From contig DMCS01000005.1 in NCBI GenBank assembly GCA_003445715.1, positions 1 to 19,280 on the forward strand: a stretch of DNA of 19,280 nt. The letters are read 5' to 3'. Shown piece after piece: positions 6,715-14,420 of the stretch. The position numbers and the translations under genes were made by a program. The stretch comes from Candidatus Mesolinea sp. (lineage in GTDB: Bacteria; Chloroflexota; Anaerolineae; Anaerolineales; Anaerolineaceae). Each line of letters starts with the position of its first letter. The first letter of the stretch is position 1. The notes beneath the pieces were generated by a model. That model searched no databases. It had not been told where the DNA came from and saw only the letters and a program-made list of their open reading frames with translations.

Positions 6715-7764
6715 CTAAATTGCATGGCTCATGACTTTGTGGAAGGTTTCAATACAGGCGGTCACCGCTTCATCATCCACATCGTGGTGCGTGACTAAGC
6801 GAAAAGTGCGCTTGCCAGTATCTCCTATCAGAATCCCTTGTTTTTCCATAGCTTTTACGATGGCGGGAGCATCTAGCCGCACTTCCGGGTCGAGCGCTAA
6901 ATAAACCATGTTGGTATAGGGCGTACCTTTATCGAGGCGCAGTCCGGGTACCTCAGCCAATCCTTTTGCAAGCAAGCGTGCTCGTTCGTGATCCTCTGCC
7001 AAGCGCTCGATCATCGTATCCAGCGCCACCAACCCTGCTGCAGCTAAAATACCCGCTTGGCGCATCCCACCTCCGAGCATCTTGCGCAGCCGCCGTGCCT
7101 TGTCGATAAATGCCTTGCTTCCACACAGCACGGATCCTACGGGTGCACACAAGCCCTTACTCAGGCAAAAGGTCACGGAATCGACAGCCCGCGTCAAGTC
7201 AGCAGCTTGCACGTTCAAACTAATGACAGCGTTGAAGATGCGCGCGCCATCCAGATGGAGCACCAGGCTATGTTCTTGTGCAAATTTCCCCACTTCATCG
7301 CAATACTTTACAGAGAGCGGAACTCCACCGCAATCATTTTGGGTGTTCTCGATGATAACCATCTTCGAGATCGGCTGATGGATATCCTCTGGCGAACGTA
7401 ATCCTTTCTCCAGGTCAGCCAGCGCTAACGTGCCATCCGCCTGGTTAGGGATGGTGTTTATCACCACACCACCCAGTGCTGAGACGCCGCCAGCCTCATG
7501 CAGGAAGGTATGCCCCTGCCTGCCCATAATGACCTCATCGCCCCGCCCGCAGTTCGCCAGCACAGCCAGCAAATTACCCATCGTGCCGGAGGCGACAAAT
7601 AGCGCTGCTTCCTTGCCCATCAGCCTGGCGCTCTTGGCTTCAAGGGTGTTAACAGTCGGGTCTTCCCCATATACATCATCCCCGACCAGGGCACTAGCCA
7701 TCGCCTGACGCATCGCTGGGGTGGGATGGGTGATTGTATCGGAACGAAAATCGTAAATTTTCAT
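6715..7764 (-). CDS. ltaE: Low-specificity L-threonine aldolase (PLP enzyme)
   Basis: A 349-residue fold-type I PLP enzyme of the threonine aldolase/beta-eliminating lyase family, of normal length. It begins with the diagnostic IYDFRSDTITHPTPAMR and has GDDVYGEDPTVNTLE, ASGTMGN (cofactor phosphate binding) and HLDGARIFNA (Asp contacting the pyridine nitrogen). The Schiff-base lysine is K203 in LSKGLCAPVGS. It is expected to cleave L-threonine or allo-threonine to glycine and acetaldehyde; stereospecificity cannot be read from sequence. The start ATG overlaps the rluD-like stop by four bases, so it is the last gene of the ileS operon. Its link to the other operon members is probably only transcriptional. 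Confidence 0.9.
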   Translation of the reverse strand: MKIYDFRSDTITHPTPAMRQAMASALVGDDVYGEDPTVNTLEAKSARLMGKEAALFVASGTMGNLLAVLANCGRGDEVIMGRQGHTFLHEAGGVSALGGVVINTIPNQADGTLALADLEKGLRSPEDIHQPISKMVIIENTQNDCGGVPLSVKYCDEVGKFAQEHSLVLHLDGARIFNAVISLNVQAADLTRAVDSVTFCLSKGLCAPVGSVLCGSKAFIDKARRLRKMLGGGMRQAGILAAAGLVALDTMIERLAEDHERARLLAKGLAEVPGLRLDKGTPYTNMVYLALDPEVRLDAPAIVKAMEKQGILIGDTGKRTFRLVTHHDVDDEAVTACIETFHKVMSHAI

Positions 7765-8693
7765 TGCATCTCCATGAGTGAAAGGTCCGAGAGTACTTTT
7801 TGTAAATCTTGCGGCAATTTTGCCTGAAATTCAGTCGGGGTCTTTTCGCCGGGCAAGGTAATTTTGATGCTTGCAGCGTGCAAAAAAAAGCGATCGAGCG
7901 GCAGTGAAGGCTTGCGGTGCCCATACACCCGATCTCCTGTAACCGGGCAGCCTAAAAAGGCTAAATGTACCCGGATTTGGTGCGTGCGGCCTGTAACAGG
8001 GCGCACCTCAAGCAATTCATGGTCCCGAAAGCTCTGGATTGAGCGGTATTCGGTGACGGCTTTGCGCCCCTCGCCGGCATAGAGCGCCGCCATGCGTTGG
8101 CGGTGCTGAGGATTTCGCCCCACAGGCGCCTCAATGCGGCCAATAGGCGTCGGCGGATGGCCATCCACAAGTGCTAAATAGGTTTTCTCCGTTCGGCGGG
8201 ATTTAAACTGGCGAATCAGCCAGGTATAAGCTTCCTGCGTGCGCGCCAAGATCAACACTCCCGACGTTTCCTTATCCAGCCGGTGCACCACACCTGGGCG
8301 CTGCGGATCGCCCACCTGACCCATCTCCGGCCAGCGGTAAAGGGCAGCATTGACCACGGTGCCCTTTTGGTGACCAGCGCCAGGGTGTACGATCATGCCC
8401 GCCGGCTTATTGATAACCACAACGTGCTCGTCTTGATAAATGACTTCCAGTGGGATGTTTTCCGCTTGTAACAACTCTTGTTCTGGTTCCGGCAGCTCAA
8501 CACGCACGTTTTGCCCCTGCTCCAGTTTGAAAGCTGGTTTGAGCACCGTCTCGTCATCTACCCACACTTTGCCAGCCTCAATGAGGCTCTGCAGCTGGGA
8601 GCGCGAAAAACCTGTCACTTTTTCTGCTAAAAATTTGTCTAAGCGCAGCGGCTCCCCTTGCTCGTAAATAAATTGCTGCACGTTGCTATTCAT
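7761..8693 (-). CDS. rluD: RluD-family 23S rRNA pseudouridine synthase
   Basis: A 310-residue RluA/RluD-family pseudouridine synthase. Residues about 15-70 form an S4 RNA-binding domain (LRLDKFLAEK...SRSQLQSLIEAGKVWVD). The catalytic domain has the signature HRLDKETSGVLILAR with the nucleophilic aspartate at D140, and later GRTHQIRVHLAFLGCPVTGD. Family members isomerise uridines, usually in 23S rRNA helix 69 for RluD; the precise target is inferred from the S4-containing architecture. It overlaps lspA upstream and the aldolase downstream by ATGA, so it is co-translated within the ileS operon. The lspA-rluD adjacency is common in bacteria and supports the call. Confidence 0.88.
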   Translation of the reverse strand: MNSNVQQFIYEQGEPLRLDKFLAEKVTGFSRSQLQSLIEAGKVWVDDETVLKPAFKLEQGQNVRVELPEPEQELLQAENIPLEVIYQDEHVVVINKPAGMIVHPGAGHQKGTVVNAALYRWPEMGQVGDPQRPGVVHRLDKETSGVLILARTQEAYTWLIRQFKSRRTEKTYLALVDGHPPTPIGRIEAPVGRNPQHRQRMAALYAGEGRKAVTEYRSIQSFRDHELLEVRPVTGRTHQIRVHLAFLGCPVTGDRVYGHRKPSLPLDRFFLHAASIKITLPGEKTPTEFQAKLPQDLQKVLSDLSLMEMQ

Positions 8694-9205
8694 TGTTGGG
8701 CTTGCATGCTTTCATCAGTTGATTTTGGCGATGATTGGGTTTTTCTTTCCTCTACAATCATGCTGATAAGTAAGAGGATCACACTCACCGTTACGCAGGA
8801 ATCAGCCAAGTTAAACACCGGAAATCTGCCTACAGCCACAAAATCAACCACATAACCTAAGGTGAGACGGTCAATCAGATTGCCAATCGACCCGCCGACC
8901 ATCAGCCCAAGGCAAATCCGTTGAAAAAGATGACCTTCTGGCAAGGTCTGATAGTAGATTAAAATTGCAAGTGTAATCGCAACGGTCAGCCCAATGAGCA
9001 CTGCATTCCCACCCTGGAACATGCCAAAAGCCGCACCGGTATTCGCCCAGTGCACGATGCGCACAAACTCCCAAGGTGGAAAGACTAGTATCGCCTCACC
9101 CAAGGCTAAGTTTTGCTGCACCGCACGCTTTGTAAGTTGATCTAATGCGATCACCACAAGGGCAATCAGCACTAACATAAGATTTGACTTGGTATTTTGT
9201 TTCAA
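8690..9205 (-). CDS. lspA: Lipoprotein signal peptidase (signal peptidase II)
   Basis: A 171-residue polytopic membrane aspartyl protease that removes the signal peptide from diacylglyceryl-modified prolipoproteins. Four hydrophobic segments are visible. Signature blocks are NTGAAFGMF, GGSIGNLIDR, and the two catalytic aspartates D121 (YVVDF) and D135 (FNLAD). The start is taken as TTG with its first base at 9205. On the minus strand GAGGAAAG lies eight bases before it and overlaps the ileS stop. The longer frame to 9304 would overlap ileS by 89 bases and add a non-membrane extension, and the ATG at 9178 has no comparable ribosome-binding site. The stop overlaps rluD. The C-terminus is a polar ~25-residue tail. 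Confidence 0.9.
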   Translation of the reverse strand: MKQNTKSNLMLVLIALVVIALDQLTKRAVQQNLALGEAILVFPPWEFVRIVHWANTGAAFGMFQGGNAVLIGLTVAITLAILIYYQTLPEGHLFQRICLGLMVGGSIGNLIDRLTLGYVVDFVAVGRFPVFNLADSCVTVSVILLLISMIVEERKTQSSPKSTDESMQAQQ

Positions 9206-9215
9206 GTTGCTTTCC

Positions 9216-12200
9216 TCAGCTCGCTTTTTGGATCGCGATAGTAAGCTCTTCGCCATCGAAGCTATCACTGGCTGTGATCCACTTTTCCGGAATCTCGTCT
9301 GCAATCAATTCTACCGCCAGCGTCTCTGCTTGAATAAATTCTGCAAAAGCTTGCACCGCTCCGCTCAAGCGAGGTGTGGCTTGATAAGCCAAACGAATGC
9401 GATCAGCAAGGTCTAATCCGCCATCTTTACGCAGGGTTTGCACGCGGCGCACAAACTCTCGCGCCAAGCCTTCATTAATCAACTCTGGGGTGAGTTCGAT
9501 ATCCACAGCAGCTAAATAAGGACCATCGGAGGCAACCTCGAAGCCGGTGTGGGCAGTGCTGTGTACCTCTACCTCATCAGGTTGAATTTCGTAGAATTTT
9601 CCATCCACGTTTACCACGAGATTAATGCCGTCCAGCAATTTGGCAGCGCTTTCCTGAACAGGCAAATCCAAAATGGCTTGGCGGATCTTCGGATAAAGTC
9701 CCTTATACTTTTGCCCCAACTGCTTTGGAAGAGGGTTGAGACTGTAGGTTACCGCCTCCGCGCTGCCGCTGAGGACGCGCACCGACTTGACGTTGAGTTC
9801 ATCCATAAGCAGTTCCTTAAAGCGCTCAACAATCTCAGCATCCTCAGCTGAGCTGACCGCAAATGCAACTTCAGCCAAAGGTTGGCGCACTTTAATATTG
9901 CTTTTCATGCGCGCAGCGTGCCCTAAGGATGCCAAGCGCATCACCAGCGCCATCTCACGGTTAAGTTGTTCATTGATGCTTTGCTCAACGGGTTTTGGCC
10001 AATCAGCTAAGTGCACTGAGAGCGGCGCGCCTTCGTCCACCGAACGCACCAAATTTTGGTAGAGCTCATCAGCCATAAAGGGCATCGCCGGGGCAAGCAG
10101 CTTGGCAAGCGTGGTCAAAGCCTGATAAAGCGTTTCGTAGGCAGCTGCTTTATCCCCATCGGATTCACTCTTCCAGTAACGACGGCGTGAGCGGCGCAAG
10201 TACCAATTGGATAGTTTATCGACAAAGGCTTCAATTGGTCGGGTTGCACCCAGAACATCGTAGGTCTCATAAGCTTGGGTCACATCGCGCACGAGGACGT
10301 TCAGCTCCGAGAGCAGCCAGTAATCTAACTGCATAAATTGAGGCAGTACCTGTTGGTCCGGTTTCCACGCATCCAGGTTGGCATAGGTTACAAAGAAGGA
10401 GTATGTATTCCATAGGGTCAGGCTGAAATTACGAACAATCTCACCAACTTGATCTGCATTGAAGCGGCGTTCATTCCCTGGCGGTGTGGAGGTATACAAA
10501 TACCAGCGTAGCGCATCTGCCCCATACGCATCGATTACTTCCCAGGGGTCAACCACATTCCCACGGGATTTGGACATCTTCTGGCCATCTTTATCCAGAA
10601 TCAGACCTAAGCTGATGGCATTCTTATAACTAATGCTATCAAAGACCAAGGCACTAATGGCTAGGAGCGAGTAAAACCAACCACGAGTCTGATCGACAGC
10701 TTCGCAGATAAAATCTGCAGGGAACTGGCGCTTAAAGTCCTCCACATGTTCAAAGGGATAATGCCACTGTGCGACAGGCATAGCGCCTGAGTCGAACCAC
10801 ACATCAATGAGTTCCTTAACGCGCCGCATGGTGCCCTCGTCGCACTCCGGGCAGGTAAACTGTACTTGGTCGATAAAAGGCCGATGCAGATCCATGCCGC
10901 TCAAGTCTGTGCCGGCAAGCTCACTTAGCTCCGCTACCGAACCGATGCAGCGCTGCTTACGGCAGGTATCGCACTCCCACACAGGCAGCGGTGTGCCCCA
11001 ATAGCGGTTCCTTCCCAAAGCCCAATCAATATTGTTTTCCAGCCAGTTGCCAAAGCGTCCGTTCTTGATATGTTCTGGGATCCAATTGATTTCCTGGTTC
11101 AATGCAACCAACCGGTCTTTAATTTGGCTGGTGCGGATGAACCAAGTAGGTCGTGCCATATACAGCAGCGGGGTATTGCAACGCCAGCAGAAAGGATAGG
11201 AGTGATTGTAGGTTTCCACCTTGAAGAGCAATCCGCGCTGCTCTAACTCCTCGATAATCAAGGCATCGGCGTCTTTCACGAATAAACCAGACCAATTTGT
11301 TACCTCGCGGTTGAACTTACCTTCGTCATTAATGGTCATTAGGACGGGTAAGTCATATTCCTTCGCCACCTCCATATCATCTGCGCCGAAGGCTGGAGCG
11401 ATATGCACCAACCCCGTGCCGTCGCCGGTGGTAACGAAGCTGCCATTGACCACAAAGTGTGCTGGTTTGTCGGTCGGCAAAAAGGTGAAAAGCGGTGCAT
11501 AGCGTTTGCCCTTGAGCGCTTTGCCCTTATATGTCTTGAGGATTTTGACAGGAATATCTCCGAATACCTTCTCCACAAGCTCTTTAGCTAAAATCAAGCG
11601 CTCATCACTTAGCCCGTCCGTGCGTGTGACCAACGCGTATTCCACGTCAGGGTTGGCAGCAACTGCCACATTGCCCGGTAAAGTCCATGGCGTCGTCGTC
11701 CAGACGAGCAGATAGGTGTTGGGCTCATCCACGAGCGGAAAGCGCACAAACACCGATGGATCCTCGGTATCGGCGTACCCCTGAGCGACTTCATGATCCG
11801 AAAGGGGTGTGCCACAGCGCGGGCAATATGGCACCACCTTATAGCCTTGATAAAGCAGCCCTTTATCCCAGATAGACTTGAGCAGCCACCAGACCGACTC
11901 GATATATTCGTTCCGGTAAGTTACATAAGCACGCTCAAAATCCACCCAATAAGCAATCCGTTGGGTGAGTTTTTCCCAATCCAGAATCCGTTCGAAAGCA
12001 GAATCGCGGCATAGGGCGTTAAATTTTTCAATGCCATAGCTTTCGATTTCGGCTTTATTCGTAAAACCTAAGCGTTTTTCCACCTCTATTTCAACCGGCA
12101 ATCCATGTGTATCCCAACCGCCGCGCCGATCGACGTAAAAGCCTTGCATAGTTTTATAGCGTGGGAACATATCCTTGAATGCGCGCGCCAAAACATGATG

Positions 12201-12368
12201 GATACCGGGCTTACCATTTGCCGTTGGGGGACCTTCGTAGATCACATATGGCGGGCGATCTTTGCGCTCATCAGAAGATTTCTTGAAGATGTCATTCGCA
12301 TTCCAAAAGCGCAGGATACCTTCTTCCATTACGTTTAGATTTAGCTTTGGCGAAATTGGTTTGAACAT
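9216..12368 (-). CDS. ileS: Isoleucyl-tRNA synthetase, type 2 (GxHH active-site variant)
   Basis: A 1050-residue class I synthetase charging tRNA-Ile. The Rossmann-fold N-terminus has GPPTANGKPGIHHV, in which the usual HIGH element reads G55-I-H57-H58. The KMSKS loop is canonical at K597-S601. The CP1 editing domain has WTTTPWTLPGN. Zinc-type cysteine pairs occur as CPRCGTPLSDHE, CWRCNTPL and CDTCRKQRC/CPECDEGT. The C-terminus is the longer helical plus alpha/beta extension of type 2 (eukaryote-like) IleRS. The GxHH variant of type 2 IleRS is reported to resist mupirocin strongly. The start ATG is preceded by GGAGG four bases upstream. Expression is controlled by the Ile T-box leader immediately upstream. 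Confidence 0.95.
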   Translation of the reverse strand: MFKPISPKLNLNVMEEGILRFWNANDIFKKSSDERKDRPPYVIYEGPPTANGKPGIHHVLARAFKDMFPRYKTMQGFYVDRRGGWDTHGLPVEIEVEKRLGFTNKAEIESYGIEKFNALCRDSAFERILDWEKLTQRIAYWVDFERAYVTYRNEYIESVWWLLKSIWDKGLLYQGYKVVPYCPRCGTPLSDHEVAQGYADTEDPSVFVRFPLVDEPNTYLLVWTTTPWTLPGNVAVAANPDVEYALVTRTDGLSDERLILAKELVEKVFGDIPVKILKTYKGKALKGKRYAPLFTFLPTDKPAHFVVNGSFVTTGDGTGLVHIAPAFGADDMEVAKEYDLPVLMTINDEGKFNREVTNWSGLFVKDADALIIEELEQRGLLFKVETYNHSYPFCWRCNTPLLYMARPTWFIRTSQIKDRLVALNQEINWIPEHIKNGRFGNWLENNIDWALGRNRYWGTPLPVWECDTCRKQRCIGSVAELSELAGTDLSGMDLHRPFIDQVQFTCPECDEGTMRRVKELIDVWFDSGAMPVAQWHYPFEHVEDFKRQFPADFICEAVDQTRGWFYSLLAISALVFDSISYKNAISLGLILDKDGQKMSKSRGNVVDPWEVIDAYGADALRWYLYTSTPPGNERRFNADQVGEIVRNFSLTLWNTYSFFVTYANLDAWKPDQQVLPQFMQLDYWLLSELNVLVRDVTQAYETYDVLGATRPIEAFVDKLSNWYLRRSRRRYWKSESDGDKAAAYETLYQALTTLAKLLAPAMPFMADELYQNLVRSVDEGAPLSVHLADWPKPVEQSINEQLNREMALVMRLASLGHAARMKSNIKVRQPLAEVAFAVSSAEDAEIVERFKELLMDELNVKSVRVLSGSAEAVTYSLNPLPKQLGQKYKGLYPKIRQAILDLPVQESAAKLLDGINLVVNVDGKFYEIQPDEVEVHSTAHTGFEVASDGPYLAAVDIELTPELINEGLAREFVRRVQTLRKDGGLDLADRIRLAYQATPRLSGAVQAFAEFIQAETLAVELIADEIPEKWITASDSFDGEELTIAIQKAS

Positions 12369-12380
12369 AAAACCTCCAAT

Positions 12381-12410
12381 AAAAAACTCGTCCCAAATTC
12401 AGGGACGAGT
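12381..12410 (-). terminator. T-box-regulated intrinsic terminator upstream of ileS
   Basis: On the minus strand ACTCGTCCC and GGGACGAGT form a perfect 9-bp stem with a 7-base loop, followed by a run of six T. It sits just after the T-box sequence and just before the ileS ribosome-binding site, the standard place for the attenuator of a T-box element. Confidence 0.9.
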
Positions 12411-12647
12411 GAGATCTCGCGGTACCACCCTGGTTCCCGGCTTTCCGGGCACCTCGGTCAGCTGCTCGCCAGAAGGCGAAGCTGGCGATTAGTAACGGGA
12501 CGCTACCCCGGCGCACTTAATAGCCTATCGGCGTTCAGATTGCAGCTCCGGAAGGATTTTCGGCTTGCATTCCTGCCCCGGCTCGCACCTTCCCGGGTTC
12601 GCTGCCATTGCTTGCAAGCTTACTCGTTTCCATCATCGCTTTTGCTG
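12381..12647 (-). promoter_or_regulatory. Isoleucine T-box riboswitch (leader of ileS operon)
   Basis: The minus-strand leader carries the canonical T-box AGGGTGGTACCGCG (12418-12431) directly before an intrinsic terminator. The UGGU bulge within it would pair with an ACCA acceptor end, as in tRNA-Ile with discriminator A. Stem I is recognisable. The 5' AGUA of the specifier loop is at 12621-12624. A 6-bp helix (12614-12619 with 12563-12568) lies above the loop and a GGAA/UUCC helix (12628-12631 with 12550-12553) below it. The 3' side reads CGAAAAUCC, placing an AUC isoleucine codon at 12555-12557 as specifier. The distal AGCGA and GGTGCGAGCC segments are also present. Uncharged tRNA-Ile should favour antitermination and raise expression of ileS, lspA, rluD and the aldolase. 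The exact specifier register is inferred. Confidence 0.92.
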
Positions 12648-12653
12648 GCTAAT

Positions 12654-12682
12654 ATTATCACACAATCTAATAATATTGCCAA
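12654..12682 (-). promoter_or_regulatory. Sigma70-type promoter of the T-box/ileS operon
   Basis: Minus strand: TTGGCA (-35, 12677-12682) and GATAAT (-10, 12654-12659) separated by exactly 17 bases, each five of six to consensus. The expected start point falls a few bases before T-box stem I. The promoter lies just downstream of the tRNA-His terminator. Confidence 0.75.
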
Positions 12683-12690
12683 TTTTAGAT

Positions 12691-12717
12691 TGTAAAAACA
12701 CCCTCTATAGGGTGTTT
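12691..12717 (-). terminator. Intrinsic terminator of tRNA-His
   Basis: Minus strand AAACACCC/GGGTGTTT form an 8-bp stem (12710-12717 with 12696-12703) around a 6-base loop, continuing into a short T-run (TTTTTACA). The stem begins at the last base of the encoded CCA, so it abuts the mature tRNA 3' end. Confidence 0.8.
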
Positions 12718-12792
12718 GGGGTGCCTGAAGGGTTTCGAACCCTCAACCTCCTCATCCACAGTGAGGCGCTCTGCCATTGAGCTACAGGCACC
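12717..12792 (-). tRNA. tRNA-His (anticodon GUG)
   Basis: Cloverleaf readable on the minus strand. The acceptor GTGCCTG pairs with CAGGCAC. The extra G-1 typical of tRNA-His is encoded (12792) opposite discriminator C73 (12720). The anticodon stem CCTCA/TGAGG encloses loop CTGTGGA with anticodon GTG. The T arm contains GGTTCGAAACC. CCA is encoded at 12717-12719. It lies 33 bases downstream of hisS on the same strand, so synthetase and cognate tRNA are neighbours; it also has a likely promoter of its own. Confidence 0.95.
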
Positions 12793-12804
12793 ATATTCGT
12801 ATTT

Positions 12805-12833
12805 ATATTAACACAGCCAACATTTCTATGCAA
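12805..12833 (-). promoter_or_regulatory. Probable extended -10 promoter of tRNA-His
   Basis: Minus strand: TGT-TAATAT extended -10 (hexamer 12805-12810) with a weak -35 TTGCAT (12828-12833) at 17-base spacing, overlapping the hisS stop codon. The hexamer ends 12 bases before the tRNA, the same spacing as the CAU tRNA promoter at 14415-14420. Confidence 0.5.
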
Positions 12834-14097
12834 GCAAGTTTTTAACCCTCTCCACCAGCGCTTGCATGGGCACGCTTTCTTGCTGATGTGTCGCTAAATC
12901 CTTAATCACCACCGTATTTTCAGCTACTTCATCCGGGCCGATGAAGAGTGCCAGCCGCGCTCCCAAACGATCAGCATACTTCAGCTGCTTGCTAAGTTTA
13001 TCCGCTTCTGGATAGAGGATCACCTGAACGCCTTCATCGCGCAAACGTGCTGCTGTGCGCATGGCAATCGCTTGCGTTGCCTCATCAAATACGGTCACGA
13101 GTACTGCTTTGCTCGCGCTTTTTTGCTCCGGAATCAAACCCAGTGCCTCCAGCAGCAACATGATGACCACATCACCCATTGCAAAGCCTACACCTGGCAA
13201 TGGCTTGCCGCCAACATCCTCTACTAAGTTGGCGTAATGCCCGCCACCTAAGATGGCGCGGAATTCACCCGTCATATCATGTGCTTCAAAGACCGTGCCC
13301 GTATAGTAATCCAAGCCGCGGATAATCTTGGGGTCATAGGAGACAAATTCAGCCACACCTAACGCTTCGAGCTGCTTGAAGAGCGCCTGCAGCTCCTCGG
13401 ATTGCTGCCACAAGTCTTTATTAGCAAGCAGCGCTTTCAGTGAGCTCAGTTGATCGGGCAGCAGGCCTAACCTCAGCACGTTTTCATCCCACACTTCCGC
13501 TGGCTGCTTATCGATTCGGTCAATCAGGCGCAGGACGGCAGGCCTGAGCTCAGCAGAGATGCCGATGCGGTTTAATTCTGCCTCCATCAACTTGCGGTTG
13601 TTGACCAGGATCTGCACCTGATCAGGGCGCAGCCCTAGGTTCCGGAAAAATGTAGCAGCCACAGCAATGAGTTCTGCATCTGCCTCCACGCCTTCCACAC
13701 CGATCAGGTCGATATTCCACTGGAAAAATTCGCGGCTGCGGCCCTTTTGCGGGCGCTCATAGCGCCAGAAGGGACCAAAAGACCACCAACGCAGCGGGAA
13801 GGTCAGCGCATTTTGCTGGGCAGCCACCATGCGCGCCAGCGTGGGGGTCAGCTCTGGGCGGAGTGCAATCAGCTCGCCGCTGCGGTCGGGGAAGACAAAT
13901 GCTTGCTCCTTAACCAACTCCTCGCCTGATTTGGCTGCATACAACTCTATCGTTTCTAAGCAGGGTCCATCGTACGCCTCATAGCCAAAAAGCTGGGAAG
14001 TCTCCCTGATTTTTTCAATCAGCCACTGGCGCTTAGCCATTTCTTCTGGGTAGAAATCCCGTGTGCCTTTAACGCTCTTGATAATATTCTTCATCAT
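12826..14097 (-). CDS. hisS: Histidyl-tRNA synthetase
   Basis: A 423-residue class II synthetase of normal bacterial length. It begins with the signature KSVKGTRDFYPEE. Motif 2 is FWRYERPQKGRSREFFQ, the histidine-binding region contains IIRGLDYYTGTVFE, and the later LGGGHYANLVEDVGG corresponds to the usual GGRYDxL block. A C-terminal anticodon-binding alpha/beta domain follows (about residues 330-423). Two adjacent ATGs (14097 and 14094) are possible; GGAA upstream gives slightly better spacing to the second. tRNA-His follows directly downstream. An extended -10 element (14125-14130) lies upstream. No T-box or other leader element is evident for this gene. Confidence 0.95.
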   Translation of the reverse strand: MMKNIIKSVKGTRDFYPEEMAKRQWLIEKIRETSQLFGYEAYDGPCLETIELYAAKSGEELVKEQAFVFPDRSGELIALRPELTPTLARMVAAQQNALTFPLRWWSFGPFWRYERPQKGRSREFFQWNIDLIGVEGVEADAELIAVAATFFRNLGLRPDQVQILVNNRKLMEAELNRIGISAELRPAVLRLIDRIDKQPAEVWDENVLRLGLLPDQLSSLKALLANKDLWQQSEELQALFKQLEALGVAEFVSYDPKIIRGLDYYTGTVFEAHDMTGEFRAILGGGHYANLVEDVGGKPLPGVGFAMGDVVIMLLLEALGLIPEQKSASKAVLVTVFDEATQAIAMRTAARLRDEGVQVILYPEADKLSKQLKYADRLGARLALFIGPDEVAENTVVIKDLATHQQESVPMQALVERVKNLLA

Positions 14098-14124
14098 TTA
14101 TTTCCAAATCTTAAGACTGGTAGA

Positions 14125-14133
14125 AGTATAGCA
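14125..14133 (-). promoter_or_regulatory. Extended -10 promoter of hisS
   Basis: Minus strand TGC followed by TATACT (five of six to consensus), 27 bases before the hisS start. A clear -35 hexamer is lacking, which is tolerated by extended -10 promoters. Confidence 0.5.
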
Positions 14134-14201
14134 TGTATCCTCTTCACTTTCTGCTCTCCCATAGGAAAAATCCTGCCCTAACTTCGATTGCTTGGTCCAT
14201 G

Positions 14202-14243
14202 TTCTCGCCGGTCTCAGAGTGCGCAGCCTACCCGCAGGGTACC
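14202..14243. repeat. Intergenic direct repeat, copy 1
   Basis: About 42 bp, matching 14316-14358 with few differences. The shared core runs from GAGTGCGCAGCCTAC through CGCAGGGTACC with one mismatch, and both copies begin TTCTCGCC. Copies start 114 bp apart in the hisS/tRNA intergenic space. No reading frame is implied. It could be a dispersed intergenic repeat family. Confidence 0.8.
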
Positions 14244-14279
14244 GAGCGAGAGAATGTGACCGCAGGTCTCACAAGCCTT

Positions 14280-14299
14280 GCATGGTCAGGAGACCATGC
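14280..14299 (+). other. Hairpin between the two repeats, possible terminator
   Basis: GCATGGTC-AGGA-GACCATGC, a perfect 8-bp stem with a 4-base loop, followed on the + strand by TAAAACATTTTT. The left arm, extended to CTTGCATGGT (14277-14286), can instead pair with ACCATGCAAG (14356-14365) at the end of repeat copy 2, so two hairpins compete. No upstream + strand gene needs a terminator here; function is unknown. Confidence 0.45.
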
Positions 14300-14315
14300 T
14301 AAAACATTTTTCTCT

Positions 14316-14358
14316 TTCTCGCCTGTCTACTGAGTGCGCAGCCTACACGCAGGGTACC
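14316..14358. repeat. Intergenic direct repeat, copy 2
   Basis: Second copy of the ~42-bp repeat at 14202-14243, one base longer with a few substitutions. It ends in GGTACC and runs into ACCATGCAAG, which is complementary to a segment between the copies. Confidence 0.8.
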
Positions 14359-14391
14359 ATGCAAGAACAGACTCAAGTGCCCACAAAATGA

Positions 14392-14420
14392 TTGACTTTT
14401 TTTGCCTATTCTGTTAACAT
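14392..14420 (+). promoter_or_regulatory. Promoter of the CAU tRNA
   Basis: TTGACT (-35, 14392-14397), 17-base spacer, TAACAT (-10, 14415-14420) preceded by TGT, giving an extended -10. The hexamer ends 12 bases before the tRNA. Confidence 0.75.

Noticed and set aside
9549..9851. 100-residue plus-strand reading frame opposite ileS
   Set aside because: It lies antisense to the C-terminal domain of IleRS and shows no family features.
14234..14245. T-box-like AGGGTACCGAG in the hisS/tRNA intergenic region
   Set aside because: It lacks the GGT of the true AGGGTGGTACCGCG box, has no stem I or terminator in the right order, and lies on the strand opposite to hisS.
14202..14358. CRISPR array
   Set aside because: Only two imperfect copies, unequal in length, with a 72-bp interval containing a hairpin; no cas genes nearby.
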